From the NCBI GenBank assembly GCA_015494005.1, contig WGCB01000271.1:1-5461 (forward strand): DNA of 5,461 nt. The letters are read 5' to 3'. Below, one piece after another: positions 1 through 5,461 of the stretch; position 1 is the stretch's first letter, and each line of letters opens with the position of its first letter. A program made the position numbers and the translations under genes. The DNA comes from Caldilineaceae bacterium (GTDB lineage: Bacteria > Chloroflexota > Anaerolineae > Caldilineales > Caldilineaceae). The notes beneath the pieces were generated by a model. The model made no database searches. It was given only the letters and a program-made list of their open reading frames with translations, and was not told where the DNA came from.

Positions 1-200
1 GCTCTGGGGATCCGGTCTGGGCGTCCGGGCTGTTTTTCGCCATTGAAAAACTCCTTGTCTTTATCAGAATGAGCGAGTTGCCAGGCAAGGCACTGGGTCT
101 GCGTCCAGGAAAGGAGCAGCAGGTACAGATTATAGCCGAGGGCCTGGGGATCCACCAATTGCCTTTCCGCCAGGCCGCGCCACTCGGCAACTTCGTCCAA
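1..200 (-). CDS. Probable N-terminal part of an unrecognised leftward gene (runs off the left edge)
   Basis: Read leftward from a TTG at 200-198, the frame stays open for 66 codons to the window edge. It begins roughly LDEVAEWRGLAERQLVDP and includes a GYNLYLLLLSW segment, which is hydrophobic but too short and interrupted to call a membrane helix. About two thirds of codons end in G or C, which fits coding in this genome but is not decisive. A purine-rich GGGGAGG lies only 3 nt before the TTG, so it supports that start weakly. The frame is also open further upstream with no ATG. A different-frame ATG at 226-224 gives a peptide that stops within this stretch. I do not recognise the family. 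If real, the gene is divergent from the DUF1540-like gene and the two would share the region around 200-430. It could instead be non-coding spacer that happens to lack stops. Confidence 0.4.
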   Translation of the reverse strand, partial: MDEVAEWRGLAERQLVDPQALGYNLYLLLLSWTQTQCLAWQLAHSDKDKEFFNGEKQPGRPDRIPR

Positions 201-283
201 GATCCTCCCCGTGCCGGAAAAACATCCTGGATCCCGGTCTGTTTGGGGCCAAATTGCCCGCCTTTCTGTAGTCTCCCAGACCG

Positions 284-311
284 TTGACGGCCCCCCGAAT
301 TGTGGTATACT
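284..311 (+). promoter_or_regulatory. Sigma-70 type promoter for the DUF1540-like gene
   Basis: A -35 box TTGACG (284-289) and a -10 box TATACT (306-311) are separated by 16 bp. A TG at 303-304 also gives an extended -10 (TGGTATACT). Each box differs from consensus at one base. Transcription would start near 318 and leave a leader of about 112 nt before the ATG at 430. This is the clearest promoter in the window and sits between the two divergent reading frames. Confidence 0.75.
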
Positions 312-336
312 GCCCAATAGACCGAACACCCATTTT

Positions 337-361
337 CTGCCGGTCCTGCGCAGAGCGGCAG
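337..361 (+). other. Stem-loop in the 5' leader of the DUF1540-like gene
   Basis: CTGCCG (337-342) pairs perfectly with CGGCAG (356-361). The loop contains the self-complementary CTGCGCAG (346-353), which could extend the fold. A competing GGCAG at 367-371 could pair with the same left arm, so two alternative folds are possible. The leader also carries GGTCCGTGA twice (393-401 and 422-430), the second copy overlapping the ribosome site and the first base of the start codon. No known riboswitch was recognised. Confidence 0.35.
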
Positions 362-417
362 GATCAGGCAGACTGCCCCAGACCCTGCGCCCGGTCCGTG
401 AGGGGGTTGTGCATGAC

Positions 418-424
418 AGGAGGT
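418..424 (+). promoter_or_regulatory. Strong Shine-Dalgarno site that fixes the start at 430
   Basis: AGGAGGT lies 5 nt before the ATG at 430-432 and only 2 nt before an in-frame GTG at 427. The ATG is therefore the better start, and the much longer open frame reaching back to 211 is not needed. Confidence 0.85.
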
Positions 425-429
425 CCGTG

Positions 430-744
430 ATGACAAGGGTGCGATGTCCCATGGAGCGTTGCATCTACTGGATCAATGGTTGGTGCGATGCGGACGAAAT
501 CGAGCTGGATCCCGAGACCTTGGCCTGCATCACTTACGAGGAATTCGAGCCGCAGACCGAGGCAGGGGTCTTAGACGTGGCTGACCTGGAGTGGGACGAG
601 GCGGAACCCCTCTTCGAAGAGGAGATGGACGAGCGCCTCTACGACGTCACCGATTTCGTCACCGGCGAGGACGACGAAGAAGAGGACGAAGAGGAACTGG
701 CCTTCGAGTTCGAGGAAGAGGAGGGGGACTGGGGTCTGGTGTGA
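430..744 (+). CDS. Small DUF1540-like four-cysteine protein with an acidic tail
   Basis: The product is 104 residues. The N-terminal part has cysteines at 6, 11, 19 and 33 in a C-x4-C-x7-C-x13-C arrangement. Aromatic Y13 and W14 follow the second cysteine, and ADEIELDPET precedes the last. This matches, from memory, the DUF1540 pattern (V-x-C-x4-C-x-Y-N ... C-x-A-x-x-I ... T-x-C-x-T-F), a family of unknown function whose cysteines suggest metal binding. From about residue 35 the protein is dominated by Asp and Glu, with a nearly pure acidic run at 80-89 and another at 93-100. It ends in DWGLV. There is no signal peptide or membrane segment, so it is probably cytoplasmic. It has its own promoter, a strong ribosome site and a downstream terminator, so it looks monocistronic. 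The cysteine head is fairly secure; the function is unknown. Confidence 0.82.
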   Translation: MTRVRCPMERCIYWINGWCDADEIELDPETLACITYEEFEPQTEAGVLDVADLEWDEAEPLFEEEMDERLYDVTDFVTGEDDEEEDEEELAFEFEEEEGDWGLV

Positions 745-767
745 GCCCCCACACCTCAACAGCCGAG

Positions 768-794
768 GCGGGTTTTCGAAGAGGAAAGCCCCGC
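768..794 (+). other. Hairpin downstream of the DUF1540-like gene
   Basis: GCGGG (768-772) pairs with CCCGC (790-794). After a two-base bulge (788-789) the stem continues as TTTTC (773-777) with GGAAA (783-787), closing a GAAGA loop. It lies 23 nt after the stop codon and has no T-run, so it is not a terminator itself. Confidence 0.4.
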
Positions 795-800
795 GAAGCT

Positions 801-821
801 GAGACCTGGCCACAGGTCCTC
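801..821 (+). other. Second hairpin upstream of the terminator
   Basis: GACCTG (803-808) and CAGGTC (813-818) are perfect complements around a GCCA loop. With C818 bulged instead, flanking GAG (801-803) could pair with CTC (819-821). An outer helix is also possible between AGCCCCGCG (787-795) and CGCGGGCT (832-839), enclosing this hairpin with one bulged C. That helix would compete with both neighbouring hairpins. Confidence 0.4.
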
Positions 822-837
822 AAGGCGACGCCGCGGG

Positions 838-870
838 CTGGCACATGACTTCGGTCATGTGTCAGTTTTT
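838..870 (+). terminator. Strong intrinsic terminator with a UUCG tetraloop
   Basis: A 12-bp stem (838-849 with 854-865, one G-U pair) is capped by TTCG closed by a C-G pair, the very stable cUUCGg loop. A run of five T follows (866-870). It lies 93 nt beyond the stop of the DUF1540-like gene and about 115 bp before the kinase start. It should separate these two transcription units unless it is read through conditionally. Confidence 0.85.
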
Positions 871-984
871 CGTCTCTCCAGGATCTTCGGGCGCTGGGAG
901 CTCGTCACGGCGGGGCTGGGGTAGAGGGCGAGCAGACAGCCAACGTGCATGGTGCAGCATCGAGTGGATGGGATGGCATAGCCG

Positions 985-2880
985 ATGACACAGCAGCGAA
1001 TCGACACAGAACCAACGCCTCGCATGGGCGGAAACTCAGGGCAAGGGGCGGACGGGGCCAGCGCCGACTCTGCTGGCCTCCTCTGGCTGACCAACGGCTG
1101 GGAGCGGGCTCGGAGCAGTGCATCCATCCGCCGGGTGGACGTCAAGCGGCCGGACGCCCAGGTGGAGCTGGACGATGGGCGCATCTACCTGGGCCCTGCT
1201 GGCGCACCAGTGGAGCGTTTCGTCTGGCGGGCCATCCAGGACCGGCCCATCCCCGCGCCGCCCATGGCCGTCCTGTTCAACCACCGCCTGCGCGAGCTGA
1301 CCCTGCCGGTGAACCGGGACGCGTCCGTGGCCATCATCGACATGTCCCACCCGGATGGCATTCGCATCTACCGCCGCTCCCTGACCCTGCTGCTCCTGGC
1401 CGCGCTGCACCGCCGCTTCCCCTCGGTGGATATCGTGGTGGAGCAGAGCCTCCCCTTCGGCGCCTACTACTGCACCGTGCAGAACCGGCCGGCCTTCACC
1501 TCCCAAGAGCTGGCGGAGATCGAGGCGGAGATGCACCGCATCGTGGAGGAGGATCTGCCCATCGTGGCCAGCCGGGTGCCCCTGGAGAAGGCCCTGGCCC
1601 TTTTCCAGCAGAGCGGCGACGAGAGCAAGGTGAAGCTCCTGGCCTACCGGCGCAAGGACGATCTGGCCATCTACTCCCTGGACGGGGTGCAGAACTATTT
1701 CCACGGCTACATGGTGCCCAGCAGCAGCTATCTGCGCTGGTTCGCTCTGGCCAAATACGGTCGGGGCTTCCTGCTGCGCTTCCCCCGTCGCTCGGATCCG
1801 GTGAAGCTGCAGCCCATCCGGCCCAGCGGCGGCCTGTCCGAGGTCTTCCGGGAGTATCGGGAGTGGATGCGGAAGATGGGGCTGCGCAATCTGGGCTCCC
1901 TGAACAACGCCATCACCAAGGGACGCATCGCGGAGATCGTGCTGATCAGCGAGGCCCTGCACGAGCGGCGCATCGCTGAGATCGCCGGGAAGATCGTGGA
2001 CTCCTGGCACGATCGCCAGGGGGAGGCCGAGGGAGGCAGCGAAGCTGGCCAGTTCCGGAACCACCGGATCCGGGTGGTGCTCATTGCCGGCCCCAGCAGC
2101 AGCGGCAAGACCACCTTCGCCAAGCGTCTGGAGATCCAGCTGCTCTCCAACGGCATCCGCCCCTTCGCCCTGAGCCTGGACAACTACTTCGTCAACCGGG
2201 ATGAGACACCCCGGGACGAGAACGGGAACTACGATTTCGAGTCCATCGACGCCCTGGACCTGGACCTGTTGAACCAACATCTGGCGGATCTCCTGGCCGG
2301 CAAAGAAGTGACCTTGCCCTACTACAACTTCAAGACAGGCCAGCGAGAGATGGGCGAGACGGTGCGGCTAGGCCCCAACGAGGTGCTCATCATCGAGGGC
2401 ATCCACGGCCTGAACCCGGCCCTCACCCAGTCCATCCCGGCCGAGAACACCCTGCGCATTTACGTCAGCGTCCTGGCGCACCTGAACCTGGACCGGCACA
2501 ACCGGGTCTCCACCTCGGATGTCCGCCTGCTGCGGCGCATCGCCCGGGACCATCGGCACCGGGGCTACACGGCCACGGAAACCATCAACAACTGGGCGAG
2601 CGTGCGCCGGGGGGAGGAGAAATACATCTTCCCCTACCAGGAGAACGCGGATGTCTTCTTCAACTCGGCGCTCCTCTACGAGCTCTCCGTCCTGGCTCCG
2701 GTGGTGGAGCCCCTGCTCCTCCAGATCGAGCGGGACACTTCCGCCTACATCGAGGCCCGGCGGCTCCTGGCCTTCCTCCAGTGGGTGCGCTCCATGGACG
2801 CGGATGTGGTCCCGGACAACTCCATCATCCGGGAGTTCATCGGCGGCTCCATCCTGCGGCGCTTCACCTTGCAGCGCTGA
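985..2880 (+). CDS. Nucleoside (uridine) kinase-like protein with ThrRS-like N-terminal domains
   Basis: The product is 631 residues. The C-terminal half is a P-loop kinase of the uridine kinase/phosphoribulokinase family, expected to phosphorylate a nucleoside with ATP or GTP in the cytoplasm. It shows the Walker A GPSSSGKT at 369-376, SLDNYF at 397-402, the acidic stretch around YDFES (416-420), IIEGIHGLNP (469-478), RRIARDHRHRG (517-527), VRRGEEKYIFP (540-550) and a closing REFIGGSIL (616-624). Residues of roughly 48-110 resemble a TGS-like region. Residues of about 115-270, with EIEAEMHRIVEEDLPI and GYMVPSSSYLRWF, resemble the second additional domain of threonyl-tRNA synthetase. This fusion is a known family usually annotated as nucleoside kinase; the true substrate is not certain. 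ATG 985 is the most upstream start, since an in-frame TAG lies at 979-981; a GGATGG 8 nt before is a weak ribosome site. The first 45 or so residues are low in complexity, and residues 340-360 form a polar linker before the kinase, so the protein is longer than my recollection of the family (about 550). A later start is possible. Confidence 0.92.
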   Translation: MTQQRIDTEPTPRMGGNSGQGADGASADSAGLLWLTNGWERARSSASIRRVDVKRPDAQVELDDGRIYLGPAGAPVERFVWRAIQDRPIPAPPMAVLFNHRLRELTLPVNRDASVAIIDMSHPDGIRIYRRSLTLLLLAALHRRFPSVDIVVEQSLPFGAYYCTVQNRPAFTSQELAEIEAEMHRIVEEDLPIVASRVPLEKALALFQQSGDESKVKLLAYRRKDDLAIYSLDGVQNYFHGYMVPSSSYLRWFALAKYGRGFLLRFPRRSDPVKLQPIRPSGGLSEVFREYREWMRKMGLRNLGSLNNAITKGRIAEIVLISEALHERRIAEIAGKIVDSWHDRQGEAEGGSEAGQFRNHRIRVVLIAGPSSSGKTTFAKRLEIQLLSNGIRPFALSLDNYFVNRDETPRDENGNYDFESIDALDLDLLNQHLADLLAGKEVTLPYYNFKTGQREMGETVRLGPNEVLIIEGIHGLNPALTQSIPAENTLRIYVSVLAHLNLDRHNRVSTSDVRLLRRIARDHRHRGYTATETINNWASVRRGEEKYIFPYQENADVFFNSALLYELSVLAPVVEPLLLQIERDTSAYIEARRLLAFLQWVRSMDADVVPDNSIIREFIGGSILRRFTLQR

Positions 2881-2899
2881 GCCCTTGCCTTCGGAGTGT

Positions 2900-2949
2900 C
2901 CCAGGGCCCGATCTGGAGGGGCTCTGCTGGGTTTCCCTGGCGTCGTTTT
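2900..2949 (+). terminator. Possible weak terminator after the kinase gene
   Basis: CCAGGG (2901-2906) can pair with CCCTGG (2935-2940), followed by CGTCG and a run of four T (2946-2949). An alternative fold pairs CCCAG (2900-2904) with CTGGG (2927-2931) and has an inner GCCC/GGGC helix. The loop is long and the T-run short and displaced, so this is only a suggestion. Confidence 0.25.
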
Positions 2950-3071
2950 GAGCATGGCGGAAAAGGACTAACGGGCTGTGGGGCGATGTTCCCATACGTC
3001 TCCTCCGCAAAAGCAACTATAGTGGAGGCAGCGAAAACAACTGCACAGAAGCCCTTTCCTTGAGGCCGCTG

Positions 3072-3317
3072 ATGACCACATTGACCCTGACACTGCTGAA
3101 ACTGCTCGCCTCTATCGTCCGCGCTGTGGCTCCCTCCGTGGGGGGCGGAAGCGCCGAGACCCTGGATTTCACCTTCACCACCCGGCGATCCTCCCGGCAG
3201 AACGCCCAGCCCACCGGCAACCGCTACGGCCCGCTTTTCTTCATCGCCCTGGTCGTGGGGCTGCTTAGCTCCCTGGGCTTCGTGGGCATCTTGATGACAG
3301 CGCTCATGGCATCCTGA
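3072..3317 (+). CDS. Small membrane protein of unknown function
   Basis: The product is 81 residues and I do not recognise its family. The N-terminal segment (residues 2-22, LTLTLLKLLASIV followed by RAVAPSV) is moderately hydrophobic with basic residues, more like an amphipathic or weak membrane helix. A polar middle (about 23-52) contains TTRRSSRQNAQ. A clear membrane helix follows at about residues 53-80 (GPLFFIALVVGLLSSLGFVGILM) and reaches almost to the C-terminus. The layout suggests a tail-anchored or two-pass protein. It does not match SecG, whose helices come earlier. ATG 3072 is chosen because GAGG (3062-3065) lies 6 nt before it; an in-frame TTG at 3060 overlaps that site and is less likely. 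Most codons end in G or C, like its neighbours, which favours a real gene. It lies about 190 bp after the kinase and 177 bp before the phosphatase. Confidence 0.6.
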   Translation: MTTLTLTLLKLLASIVRAVAPSVGGGSAETLDFTFTTRRSSRQNAQPTGNRYGPLFFIALVVGLLSSLGFVGILMTALMAS

Positions 3318-3385
3318 CCAGCCATCATCCTCCTCCTTTGGATGTTGCTTATCCCGAGCAGCCCAAAAGTTCATCTCTCTCCCAG

Positions 3386-3418
3386 GTGACGGCCCAGCAA
3401 CGGCGCTGGGCCGTCGCT
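3386..3418. repeat. Perfect GC-rich inverted repeat (stem-loop)
   Basis: GACGGCCCAGC (3388-3398) and GCTGGGCCGTC (3405-3415) are exact reverse complements around the six-base loop AACGGC. The flanks add a G-C pair (3386/3417) between two G-T wobbles. No T-run follows on either strand, so it is not a standard intrinsic terminator. It stands 70 bp after the small membrane protein gene and 80 bp before the HAD gene. It may end or stabilise the upstream transcript, be a protein-binding palindrome, or be one copy of a dispersed repeat. Confidence 0.7.
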
Positions 3419-3494
3419 GATCGGTCCGTTGGCCGCTCGCCTCCTACGGCGGCCGAAATTGCTTTCCCCGGAGAGATGGCATAGGATCCAGGCC

Positions 3495-4091
3495 ATGAAA
3501 GCCATCCTCTTCGACCTGGGACGCGTCCTCATCCACTACGACCACGAACGCACCATCGCCGGTATCGCCTCGGTCAGCCAGGCCAGCCCGGAGGCGATCC
3601 GAGCCCTGCTTCGGGAGCTGTCCGAGCCCTTGGGCACGGGGAAGATCGGCGCCCGAGAGACCCATCGCCTGCTGGTGGAGCGGGTGGGCGCCACCCCGGA
3701 TTTCCACCGCTTCGTGGAGGCGGCCTGCCAGGGCATGGCCCGGGACGAGGAGGCCCTGGCCTACGCCGTTTCCCTGGAGGAGCGTCCCCGGGTGCGGGTG
3801 GGGATCATCAGCAACACGGTGGCCGTGCATGCCATCTGGCTGCACGCCAACCTGCCGGAGCTGACCCGTTTTTCCGCTGTGCTGTTGAGCAACGAGGTGG
3901 GGTTGATGAAGCCGGATCCCCGCATCTACCGCCTGGCTTCCCAGCGGCTGGCGATCCCTCCTGGGAGGAGCTTCTTCGTGGACGATCTGCCGGAGAATGT
4001 GCGAGGCGCCCAGGCGGTGGGCATGGCGGGGATGGTGCACCGGGATTGGGGACAGACCCGTCCGGCCATCGAGGCGTTCCTGGCGGAATAA
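3495..4091 (+). CDS. HAD-superfamily phosphatase-like hydrolase (YihX-like)
   Basis: The product is 198 residues, a normal size for a small HAD hydrolase with a helical cap. Motif I is LFDLGRVL with the nucleophile D7. The position two residues on is G9 rather than Asp, as in the FDLGNV motif of the glucose-1-phosphatase YihX, so this is a subfamily trait rather than damage. The cap lies at about residues 17-95. Motif II is IISNT (104-108), motif III is GLMKPDPRIY with K139, and motif IV is FFVDDLPENVRGA with D163 and D164. All core motifs are intact, so an active cytoplasmic phosphatase on a small phosphorylated metabolite is expected; the substrate cannot be read from sequence. ATG 3495 gives the classic MKAILFD start, with AGGA (3483-3486) 8 nt upstream. 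The in-frame TTG at 3429 adds 22 unconserved-looking residues and is rejected. The gene converges on the TPR gene. Confidence 0.9.
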   Translation: MKAILFDLGRVLIHYDHERTIAGIASVSQASPEAIRALLRELSEPLGTGKIGARETHRLLVERVGATPDFHRFVEAACQGMARDEEALAYAVSLEERPRVRVGIISNTVAVHAIWLHANLPELTRFSAVLLSNEVGLMKPDPRIYRLASQRLAIPPGRSFFVDDLPENVRGAQAVGMAGMVHRDWGQTRPAIEAFLAE

Positions 4092-4110
4092 CGAAGGTTC
4101 CGGGGGCTGT

Positions 4111-5461
4111 TCACTCCAGGCGCAAGCGGGCCAGGATCTCCTCATCCAGAGGGTTGCGCTCTTCCTCCTCCAGCACCTGCACCCACTCCTGGATCTGCTC
4201 CCGATAGCGCTGGTAGGGGTTGTCGGCTGGCTGCTCGTCCAGCCACTTCAGGAACTGGCGCAGGCTCACCGCCGCCGCGGAGTACTCCCCCAGCTGGGCC
4301 AGGGCCATGCCTCGGCTGCTCAGGGCCACGGAGGAGCCCAGGGTGATGGCCTGTTCGCAGAGGGGCAGAGCCGCCTCCGGCTCCTGGTCCAGCACATAGC
4401 CCCAGCAGAGGGCGCCGTAGCCATCCGCGAAATCCGGCGCCAGCTCCACCAGCCGGGTGAGATCCGCCACCCAGCCCTCCCGATTGTCCATGCGAATGAA
4501 GAGCAACCCTCGGTTGAAATAGGCCAGGGGCTGGTCTGGCGCCAGCTCGATGGCCTGGTTGAGATCCGCCAGGGCCCGCTCCAGATCTCCCTCCCTTTTG
4601 CGCAGCAGGAAGGCCACGGCTCGGCTGGTGTAGGCCGGCGCGTAGCCAGGATCCAGGCGAATGGCCTGGTCGAAATCCTGGATGGCGGCGCCCAGATCGC
4701 TGGCTTTGCCCCGGTGAAGATAGGCCAGCCCCCGGTTGTAGTAGGTTCGGGCATGGCGAGAATCCAGCTCGATAGCCCGGCTGTAGACGTCGATGGCCTT
4801 GGCCAGATCCGGCGGCTCTCCCATCTGATAGGCGTAGCCCATGCGGAAATAGAGGGCCGCCAGCCCTCTGGGATCGTCCTGGGGGGCGTTGGCCCGGGCT
4901 CGCTCCAGGGTGGCCTGGGCCAGTCCGAACTCCTGCCGCTGCAGGTAGAGCTCACCCAGGGAGAGGAGGGCCAGGTAGCGCACGTCCTGGGGCAGCTCGC
5001 TGTTGATGGTGGTGGAGAGCTCCCCAGGGGAAGCCACCAGGGCCTCCAGTTCCCGGCTCTGGGGCTGGGATGGGCTGCCGGCCAGGGTGATGTGGGCCAG
5101 AACCCGCCCGCTGTCGTATTCGCCCCAGATGAGGAGAGTGGCGCTAGCCTGCTCCAGAGCAGCCAGGGCCTGGGCCTCGTCCTGGAGGACCTGGGGCCAG
5201 AGGGCCACCCGCACTGCCTGGAGCTGGGCCCGTTCTGTCTCCTCCACCAGGACTGTCTGCAGGCGGCCAGCCACGTTGAATCCCTGCTGCCCGCCGGTGT
5301 AGTTGGCGAAGGGGGCAACGACCACCAGCGTCTCGCCCGGTGCGGCCAGAGGGAACCGGGGCCGATTTCGCCACCAGGTGACGCCGATCCCCGCCAGGAC
5401 CAGGAGCAGAAGGATCGCTCCGCCCAGGGCCAAGGGCTTCCACCGGGCCCGGAGCCAGGCC
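4111..5461 (-). CDS. Membrane-anchored TolB/FlgO-like and TPR-repeat protein, N-terminus outside the window
   Basis: Read leftward, 449 residues are visible (A1 at 5460-5458) and the frame is still open at the edge. It starts with basic AWLRARWKP, then a single membrane helix at about residues 10-30 (LALGGAILLLLVLAGIGV). A TTG at 5433 lies inside this helix, so it is not a convincing start and the true start is upstream. Residues of about 43-130 (ETLVVVAPFANYTGG, then NVAGRLQTVL and LLIWGEYD) resemble TolB/FlgO-like domains found outside the membrane. About seven TPR units follow at about 159-408. Three consecutive ones have 37-residue spacing, with a short insert between helices A and B (GEPPDL, GKASDL, KREGDL) and endings such as AIRLDPGY. 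The C-terminus is acidic. Such proteins scaffold protein contacts. A cytoplasmic domain before the helix (for example a kinase or DNA-binding domain) is likely from similar architectures but is not visible. Confidence 0.85.
   Translation of the reverse strand, partial: AWLRARWKPLALGGAILLLLVLAGIGVTWWRNRPRFPLAAPGETLVVVAPFANYTGGQQGFNVAGRLQTVLVEETERAQLQAVRVALWPQVLQDEAQALAALEQASATLLIWGEYDSGRVLAHITLAGSPSQPQSRELEALVASPGELSTTINSELPQDVRYLALLSLGELYLQRQEFGLAQATLERARANAPQDDPRGLAALYFRMGYAYQMGEPPDLAKAIDVYSRAIELDSRHARTYYNRGLAYLHRGKASDLGAAIQDFDQAIRLDPGYAPAYTSRAVAFLLRKREGDLERALADLNQAIELAPDQPLAYFNRGLLFIRMDNREGWVADLTRLVELAPDFADGYGALCWGYVLDQEPEAALPLCEQAITLGSSVALSSRGMALAQLGEYSAAAVSLRQFLKWLDEQPADNPYQRYREQIQEWVQVLEEEERNPLDEEILARLRLE

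Noticed and set aside
69..287. A 72-codon plus-strand frame at the left
   Set aside because: It has no ribosome site, its composition is not protein-like, and the opposite strand gives a better coding candidate.
211..429. Extension of the DUF1540-like gene back to an ATG at 211
   Set aside because: The promoter at 284-311 lies inside this extension, and the strong Shine-Dalgarno at 418-424 points to ATG 430.
660..730. Purine-rich GAGGAC/GAAGAG tract as a tandem DNA repeat
   Set aside because: It is explained by the run of Glu and Asp codons in the acidic tail, and no regular repeat unit is seen.
781..792. GAGGAAAG-type sequence reminiscent of the RNase P RNA 5' end
   Set aside because: Only a short match. 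The surrounding 100 nt is far too small and lacks the other conserved RNase P elements.
945..1979. A 344-codon plus-strand frame overlapping the kinase start
   Set aside because: It is dominated by Arg, Gly, Pro and Ala as expected of a shifted high-GC frame, and it overlaps a confidently identified gene.
1036..2280. A 414-codon open frame on the minus strand inside the kinase gene
   Set aside because: It is the antisense shadow of a high-GC gene. Its product is rich in repetitive Val, Gln, Gly and His, shows no motif, and the plus frame is a clear kinase.
3018..3023. TATAGT as a -10 box for the small membrane protein gene
   Set aside because: No acceptable -35 box is found 16-18 bp upstream and there is no extended -10 TG, so it is not supported as a promoter.
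4320..5318. A 332-codon minus-strand frame within the TPR gene
   Set aside because: It is a shifted frame with excess Trp, Ser, Pro and Arg and no domain; the overlapping frame encodes clear TPRs.

Overview
The window is GC-rich bacterial DNA, by eye a little above 60% G+C in the genes. Dense coding, G/C-ending codons, a DUF1540-like small protein, a TGS/ThrRS-like nucleoside kinase fusion and an anchored TolB-like/TPR protein together suggest a Chloroflexota bacterium (Anaerolineae or Caldilineae type). That placement is inferred from style and family recall. No rRNA, tRNA or formal marker is present to confirm it.

Layout, left to right. (1) The left edge probably holds the N-terminal end of a leftward gene of unknown function, about 66 open codons that run off the window. 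(2) A strong sigma-70 type promoter (284-311), a leader of about 110 nt and a textbook Shine-Dalgarno drive a small rightward gene (430-744). Its product has a four-cysteine DUF1540-like head and a very acidic tail. (3) Two hairpins and a strong UUCG-capped intrinsic terminator (838-870) follow. (4) A large gene (985-2880) encodes a nucleoside (uridine) kinase-like protein fused behind threonyl-tRNA-synthetase-like N-terminal domains. (5) A small membrane-protein gene of unknown function lies at 3072-3317. (6) A long GC-rich inverted repeat (3388-3415) precedes a HAD-family phosphatase gene (3495-4091). (7) A leftward gene enters from the right edge and ends at 4111. It encodes a membrane-anchored protein with a TolB/FlgO-like domain and about seven TPRs. 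Its start lies outside the window.

Working together: the DUF1540-like gene looks like its own transcription unit, closed by the terminator. The kinase, the small membrane protein and the phosphatase are co-directional but separated by gaps of 175-195 bp, so a tight operon is not indicated. The HAD and TPR genes converge with only 19 bp between their stops. No single pathway links all the genes; this looks like ordinary chromosomal housekeeping and accessory content. No mobile element, CRISPR array, toxin-antitoxin pair or clear defence system was seen. The points most worth a second look are the acidic DUF1540-like protein with its long leader, the three-hairpin segment upstream of the kinase, and the perfect 11-bp inverted repeat without a T-run.
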